Origin: Branchiostoma floridae
Taxonomy: Eukaryota; Chordata; Leptocardii; Amphioxiformes; Branchiostomatidae
Length of the DNA: 64,000 bases
NCBI RefSeq assembly: GCF_000003815.2
Contig: NC_049984.1
Coordinates: 12,269,186-12,333,185, forward strand
Direction of reading: 5' to 3'
Both the position numbers and the translations under genes were made by a program. The notes under the pieces are model-generated. The model worked only from the letters and a program-made list of their open reading frames with translations. It made no database searches and was not told the origin of the DNA. This document shows positions 58,701 through 64,000 of the stretch, in pieces. The number at the start of each line of letters is the position of its first letter. Within the stretch, counting starts at the first letter, position 1.

Positions 58701-61700
58701 TTGGGATCTCTCCTTCTTGTTTCCTGAGAGCTTCAGCTGCTTCCTGCGTTGTTATAACCCCGACTATGTTAGTCTTCAGCTTTTTCCCTTCCTCTGTTGC
58801 CTGTGCTGCAACACTAGCTACAAGCTCCTGCCAGTTCTCCTTCAGCCAGTTTACAGGGTTTCCATTCTCACAGTGGAACAGAGCTGCTTGTACCTCTTCT
58901 GGGAGGAACCCAGCATGTTCTGCTTCCTGTGATACACAATAAACGAAGGCATAGAAAAAATTAATATGCTATGATACATAGCAAGAGTTCTGAGACCTCA
59001 AACCTCCATGAAATATTTAGATTTTTTGCAAAACAAATTTTCTTGTTTTATCTTATGAAATAAGATAGCATAAACTATTGCAAATGAAGATCTTCTCTAT
59101 CAAAACTATATAATATATCTGTAGAAGTCCTTTTCTTTGGTAGAATTTCATGTTTACATTCCATTCTGAAATATGCAAATAACTTATGAGGTAATAAATT
59201 CCTGTAACATTCAGACCCAACAAAAACAAAGTATCAACTAGTGAAGCAGACAATGCAGCGAAGAGAATACTTGGAAAAATGAAAACTGTCAAGGTGATAC
59301 TGTATTTCTTTTCCTTTGAACTAGTCAGGACAATGACTATGCTAATGAGTACCTACCCTGAACCATTTGATCATCTGCAGCCCCTCTGTCCTCATGTCCT
59401 CCTGTCTCTTCCTCTCCTGCAGTTCTCGGATGTTCATGGTCCTCCTCTCTGGCTCCAATGACTGACCTAAAGATGAGAGATCTAACAACAGAAAATAATG
59501 AGTGGAAACAACCTGACAAATTTAAGATGAAGCTTATAATACATCTCCCAGGACCATAATAAAAGATGGAAATAATGTCATATCAAATAAGCTCACCAAC
59601 ATGTCAGAAAAGAAAACTGATCATGTAAAAGATGGTATGTACAGTCATGTAAAAGATGGTATCCATGCTGACTCAATTGTTTGCAAAAAATACAGCATCC
59701 TGTTCACAATAACACCAAGAAAATATCACTTCTGCACCCTGCTTGGCAACAATAAAAAAGACATTACCTGTCTGTCTTTCTGCCATGGGTGAGTCTGGTA
59801 TGTCAGCTACCCCTTGTCTTTGTGCTGGCATGTCTGGTGGTTTGGACATCAGTGGTGCAGGGGACAGGGATGCTCTCTGACGTTCCTCATCCTCCTTCTT
59901 GGCTAACTGCTTCTCCCTCCAAATCTAGATCAATAAAATTTGGTTCAGTCCATACTGTCTGATGAGTCAAAGTGGGAAAGTGTGACCAAGGTGCAAACAA
60001 GATACCTCACACCTGTTTCAAGTGGAAGAAAAAAATTGCACCCAACTAGTTTTAACATTATGTAAAAAAAATATACATGAACCAATGGTCAAGACTAAAT
60101 ATATCCCAGTCCATCTACAAATATAACTGCAGTCTTACAGCTTTAGATTTAAACCTTATCCACATTCACACAAGCAAAGGCGCCAAACTCAATCTGCATA
60201 AAAGTGACAACAGAAGAAAAGGAATGTTGTGGCAATCTGTCCACAGTTGGATTCTAACCTGATCCTGGATTTCAACAACAGTCCCACCAGGAACTTTCTG
60301 TGTGTTGACCTCTGCACCAGCTCCAGGTAGTGTCATAGCAGTGTCTACAGGTGTCAGGTCCCCTCCCATTGTCTCTGGTCTCTTTCCAGGAGCTCCCGAT
60401 GTGCCGAATCCTTCTAGACTCAGATGTGACAGAGATTCTTCCACATTTGTTCCAGACTCAACAGTGACAGACATCTCGTGTACCTGTTCTTCTGACCCAC
60501 CCGGTATAAACTGTGGGTTGTCACTTGTCTTGTCACACACAGTACAAATCCTAGTGCCCGGTTCATTTATAAACGTACATGTCTCACATTGCCATTTCTG
60601 GGAGAATCCTTTCAACTTTGAAGGCGAAAGTGTCCTTGAACTCAAAGATGACACCAATGGTGGAGAAGGTGGTTTGATCACCTCTGTTTGTGACCTGGCT
60701 GCAGTAGAAGCTATACTCTGTCCCTGTTTGCGGGTTTCTACAGCACTGGTAGCAGCAGTTGTCGTTGTCTGTCCTACATTAGTCTGAGCCAACCCAGCTG
60801 TAGGTTGTTCCATAGGAGGCCTTCTTATGATATCTTCTGCCTTCTGAGAGGGTACAGCATCTGTTCTGTAAGGCGTTTGCATCGACTTCTGACTAGATGC
60901 TGTTGCTGGTACCTTGGTACTCTGTGCAGGCTTATATTCCATTGCTGGGGGAGGCTTTAACACTTCAGGCAGGCCAAGCTCCCTCATTGATGGTCGTGGT
61001 TCAGGTAAGAACCTGGAGTCTTGTTGCAACAGTCTGCTGTCAATCAAAGGTAACTTGGCACGGCATATCTCACAGGTGATATTGATGATAGGATTAGAGT
61101 GTCTACAGCGAGTACAAGTGATTTCAGAGAAAGACATCTGTGGCCTGGATGGGGCTTGAAACTCTTGCGGCGGATGTCTGTACTGTAGTGTGTATGGTTG
61201 CCTTACTGGTGCCCTCTGTTGTTGTCCCCACATTGCCACATTTTGAGGACCAGCAAAGTTCTGCCATTGCTGCTGTTGGGGGTAATGGTAAGGATGTTGA
61301 CCTTGTGGCTGAATAAATTGACCTTGACCTTGAGCAAAGTTCTGAGGATATATCCCTTGAGGCATGGCAGGTCTCAAGGCATCAGGGAGTCCTGTGGGTC
61401 TTGCTACATGCTGTGCATCAGGTCTTTGTGACTGAGTCATGTATGCTTGTTGTTGTTGTTGCTGCTGTCTCTCCATCTGCATTCTCCTCTCTGTACCAGT
61501 GAGTTGCCTAAGGGCCTCCTCAACCATAGCTTTCTGCTTCAGTAGATCTTGTCTCTTCTTCTCCAACTCCACAAACTCAGGAGTCGCCTCCGAAAACTTG
61601 CTCTGCCTTTCGTTTATTTCTTCAATTTCCACACGGTACTTTGCAATCTCTATCTCAAATTTTGTAACTCTTCTACTGAGATCTGGTATCGGTGAGCCTG

Positions 61701-63976
61701 CCTGGCCAGAAGCTTGTGGTGCTGCTGCAGGAGTAATAGCCTGAGTTCTAGCAGGTTGTGGACCCAGAGACTGACTAGGTTTAACACCAGATGCTACATC
61801 CAAGGGCTGCCCTCCAAGGGATACACCTGACTGCACACTGGGCGCTACTGCAGCCACCTTGTCAGAAGATCTTTGTGCTGAACTGATTGTTCGTACTGGC
61901 AGGGAACGAGACTCGTTGGCAGGCGGTTGTGATTCCTGTTCCCCTGGTGGTTCGTGCATTTGGGCAATTGGTACACGCTCATGGTTCCTTCTAGTTTTGT
62001 GCTTGTGGAGTTGTGAGTCACATGTAAGACAGTGGGCTGCTTCACAGTTTCTACACCACCGGATGGCTGGTTCTTCACATACTTCACAGTGCCTGGCTTC
62101 AGGCGAAGTGACTGGTGCTATAACTGATGAATATAATATACATGTTCATGTAGCTGGTAACATCAGTATTGATGGGCACCATGATCAGGTTTGTTTCAAC
62201 GTTGAGCTAGATTCTGCCTCATTGATCTTGCCATGGCATGAGACAATAATAAACTAAATGTCACTAAATCTTGGATATCATCTTACATATTGATATTGCT
62301 TTCATTGCCATGGATGCATGCAATGTTATGAAAATTTTACTTACAACTAAGTACTATAAATAAGTTGTGGTTTATAAGGAGGTCAAACCACCATGAACAT
62401 TTCAAGATTTACAGTATGACCTTCTGGCCCAAGTACCATCCCTGTGAAATTTTGCAAAAATGTTCTGTATCAGCAGTTACACTTTGTACTCGTACTCTGC
62501 AGTTGTAACATTCATGTGACAAAGATTGATTGACATCAGATTAACTTTGGTGTCATATGCATGCAGGAAATGGACTTTGCATCTAACAACCACGCACTTT
62601 ATCTAGTACAAATATGAATGGGTTCATTCATCAGTTAACAGATATCTCATTTATCAAATATCTATTTCAACAAAAAACACCTTAATTCAGAAAAAAAGCA
62701 AACTTTAAGATAATTTGGAAAACGGAAATGACTGCCGTTATCCTTATTTAAAGTTTTATATCTGCCTGCGCATGTATTTACAATCATTCACATTATACAC
62801 ATGAATGGGAATATGGAAACATTGTTATAATAAAACTTACTTTGTCCATGTTCAGGAGCAGGTGGTTGCACAATCATGACAATGTCTTTGGTAACATGTT
62901 CATCTTGAGACGATTCAGGACCTGTACCCACAGACTCTGTTTCAGCAAGGAGAGGAGCAGAAGAACCCTGTAAAGTACACAAATGTCCATCATCTGTATC
63001 TGCACATGTTGCCTTTATTTTTTGGTACTTTTAATTAAAGATGTAGAAATGAGAAATATTGTTCATGAAAGCATAGGGGGCAAGTGCACTTAGCGTGTAT
63101 TATCAAATGATATGCCTGACTATAGTAAACATATTGCTTCAAACTACATCTGTTTGAAATTTTAAACATTTCTCTTGAAATTTTAAACATTTCTCTAATC
63201 CCGTTTTGTCCCAAGGATATATATGGACCCTGAAACTGGGAACAGGAACAAAAGATATCTAATCACAGCTAACATATTAGCTCTGTGGGACTCTCACTTC
63301 CTAAAAAACGATACTGTTCCGTCCATTATGTTCATCAACAAAAAATCGTAAGTTGACATAACAACAGCTGTTGGACGGCCTTGACTTGTAAAAAGAAAAC
63401 AAAGCAAGCTATACAACAAATAAAAGAACATCTGGTAAGGCTACATGTAACAAAAACAGATGGCATCATGCTCCAAGGGAAAGTAGGAAAATCAAGTTGC
63501 TGCAAGCAACCCTCCAAAAAAACTAGAGTTGGTTGGGTAACCAGAAAACAACATTCTTTTTCTTTGCCTTAGGTGAGAACATAATTGTAATCATTTACAA
63601 AGTTGGCAAAAAAACTGTGTCACAACAAAACAGTGACTCATCATCATCATCATCATCATCATATCACATACAATAGATATCTCACCTGTTGTCCAGAGTA
63701 CGCCAGACTGGCCTGGTCCCTCTGCCGTTGGTAGTATTGTTCTTTTGCAAGCTGTTCAGCTTGTTGGAACATTTCTATAGGAATATGTACGTACATTGTT
63801 TCTGGTTGTGGATGTGTCCCACATATGATCATTTCTAACTCAAGGCGTGCCTGTATCAGGTCTGTTGCAACTTGGACAACCATCTCAATGTCTGGTTCTG
63901 TTTTATCCTCTGGGAAGGCAAGGCCGTCTCGAGCAACTATGGTATAGCCAAGTTTATGCAGAACATTTCTTGACCC
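49700..63976 (-). CDS. RNF31: RNF31/HOIP, RBR E3 ligase of the linear ubiquitin assembly complex (N-terminus beyond window)
   Basis: Minus-strand exons in coding order: 63686-63976, 62841-62967, 60259-62117, 59768-59924, 59357-59466, 58663-58926, 58079-58273, 57727-57936, 56882-57047 (5' part in the gap), 56505-56603, 56154-56249, 55786-55900, 55279-55391, 54200-54313, 53234-53303, 50868-50970, 50296-50464, 49700-49759 (TAA 49700-49702). All borders have AG/GT and agreeing phases. Domain order: end of the PUB domain, B-box zinc finger, coiled coil with Q-rich tract, two NZF fingers, UBA region, RING1-IBR-RING2, LDD, as in HOIP. About 1440 codons are visible, more than the whole human protein (1072), mainly because the B-box-to-NZF exon is long. 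By family: cytosolic; with HOIL-1/SHARPIN-type partners it builds Met1-linked ubiquitin chains in NF-kB and cell-death signalling. The first exons and PUB start lie right of 64000. Confidence 0.93.
50296..50970 (-). CDS. RNF31: RNF31 LDD exons (50868-50970 and 50296-50464)
   Basis: Together they encode [47 protein letters not shown] and the helical [14 protein letters not shown]. This is the linear-chain-determining domain after RING2, which in HOIP positions the acceptor ubiquitin so that Met1 is attacked. Confidence 0.9.
51380..51396 (+). repeat. poly-C tract
   Basis: A run of about 15 C in the RNF31 intron between 50970 and 53234. Confidence 0.9.
52865..52897. mobile_element. micro-palindromic insertion, 19 bp, exact 7-bp flanking repeat
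   Basis: Core 52872-52890, CAAGGAGCTTCTATCCTTG, is flanked by CAGAAAC at 52865-52871 and again at 52891-52897. Inversion covers CAAGGA/TCCTTG only. Shortest member of the family at 4940, 46573 and 47410. It lies in an RNF31 intron. Confidence 0.6.
54600..54795 (+). repeat. irregular tandem repeat with CTGTTATGCTAC words
   Basis: A ~70-bp block (ACTGTAACYAGAAACACAAC...CCCCACTGTTATGCTACCC) is present twice, followed by shorter CTGTTATGCTAC repeats. In an RNF31 intron. Confidence 0.75.
55279..55391 (-). CDS. RNF31: RNF31 RING2 catalytic exon
   Basis: Encodes [20 protein letters not shown] and [18 protein letters not shown]. The Cys in GGCMHF is at the position of the RBR catalytic cysteine that forms the ubiquitin thioester; the zinc ligands CxxC and the YALAKGG linker are as in HOIP. 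The following exon (54200-54313) has the HHPRDC motif also seen in vertebrate HOIP. Confidence 0.95.
57048..57147. other. assembly gap, 100 N, inside the RNF31 RING1 exon
   Basis: Exactly 100 N, true length unknown. It removes the 5' part of the RING1 exon, between [12 protein letters not shown] (exon 57727-57936) and [11 protein letters not shown] (57047 downwards), so about 6-8 codons and one splice acceptor are missing. Confidence 1.
57540..57620 (-). mobile_element. SINE fragment
   Basis: Plus-strand TTAAGGGCCTTTCCCAAGCG, then a decayed tRNA-like head ending CACCTCGCTAG, as at the right ends of the other minus-strand SINEs. In the RNF31 intron beside the gap. Confidence 0.45.
60259..62117 (-). 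CDS. RNF31: RNF31 1859-bp exon: B-box, coiled coil, Q-rich, two NZF fingers
   Basis: One exon codes 619 codons. It starts with a B-box finger ([20 protein letters not shown], then [16 protein letters not shown]). A coiled coil follows ([20 protein letters not shown] to [16 protein letters not shown]), then a polyglutamine tract and Q/P-rich linker. Then come [20 protein letters not shown] and [20 protein letters not shown], the two RanBP2/NZF-type fingers, the second with the TF dipeptide used for ubiquitin contact. NZF fingers of HOIP bind ubiquitin and NEMO. The long Q-rich linker is the main reason for the larger size compared with human HOIP. Confidence 0.92.
63636..63662 (+). repeat. (CAT)n trinucleotide repeat
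   Basis: About eight CAT/TCA units in the RNF31 intron just downstream of the 63686-63976 exon. Confidence 0.95.
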
Positions 63977-64000
63977 CTGAAAAAAATAAAATAGCTTTAC

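Noticed and set aside
60302-61744. Plus-strand frames over the big RNF31 exon (161 and 101 codons)
   Set aside because: Antisense of the B-box/NZF exon; Cys- and Ser-rich only because of the opposite-strand Gln and Thr codons.

Overview
The window looks like nuclear DNA of a lancelet (cephalochordate, probably Branchiostoma). The genes are split by many short GT-AG introns, the proteins are chordate-type (FoxH1 with a C-terminal SMAD-binding motif, a HOIP/RNF31 ubiquitin ligase with B-box, NZF, UBA and RBR-LDD), and introns and spacers are full of tRNA-derived SINEs, small palindromic DNA elements, minisatellites and microsatellites. Species assignment is inference. Two runs of 100 N (9159-9258, 57048-57147) are assembly gaps.

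Layout. (1) 168-13038, + strand: 11 exons of a b(0,+)-type amino acid transporter light chain (Slc7a9-like, copy A); the first coding exon lies left of the window. (2) 15860-17068, + strand: an intronless gene for a secreted 402-residue protein with an ILEI/FAM3-like domain followed by an F5/8C (discoidin) domain, with TATA box and poly(A) signal. (3) 17710-23583: about 5.9 kb without a recognisable gene, holding a 49-bp minisatellite and dispersed repeats. (4) 23584-36793, + strand: a complete second Slc7a9-like gene (copy B), 497 residues, in which exon 7 exists in three tandem 104-nt versions (7a, 7b, 7c) that look mutually exclusive; two of them use GC instead of GT splice donors. (5) 39343-41277, - strand: FoxH1, 500 residues in two coding exons, with its poly(A) signal at 38803. 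(6) 41278-48202: repeat-bearing spacer with a 762-bp terminal-inverted-repeat element. (7) 49700 to beyond 64000, - strand: RNF31/HOIP from the end of the PUB domain to the stop codon, 18 exons, with part of RING1 in the second gap.

How they fit: copies A and B are tandem paralogs whose proteins would pair through a conserved cysteine with an rBAT-type heavy chain to move cationic and neutral amino acids and cystine. Copy B appears to have gained variety in transmembrane segment 8 by exon duplication. FoxH1 (Nodal/SMAD signalling) and HOIP (linear ubiquitin, NF-kB signalling) are unrelated neighbours on the opposite strand.

The two most unusual signals are the triplicated exon 7 with GC donors, and a set of very short (19-46 bp) palindromic insertions sharing CAAGGAG...CTCCTTG ends and flanked by 7-bp direct repeats (4940, 46573, 47410, 52872).
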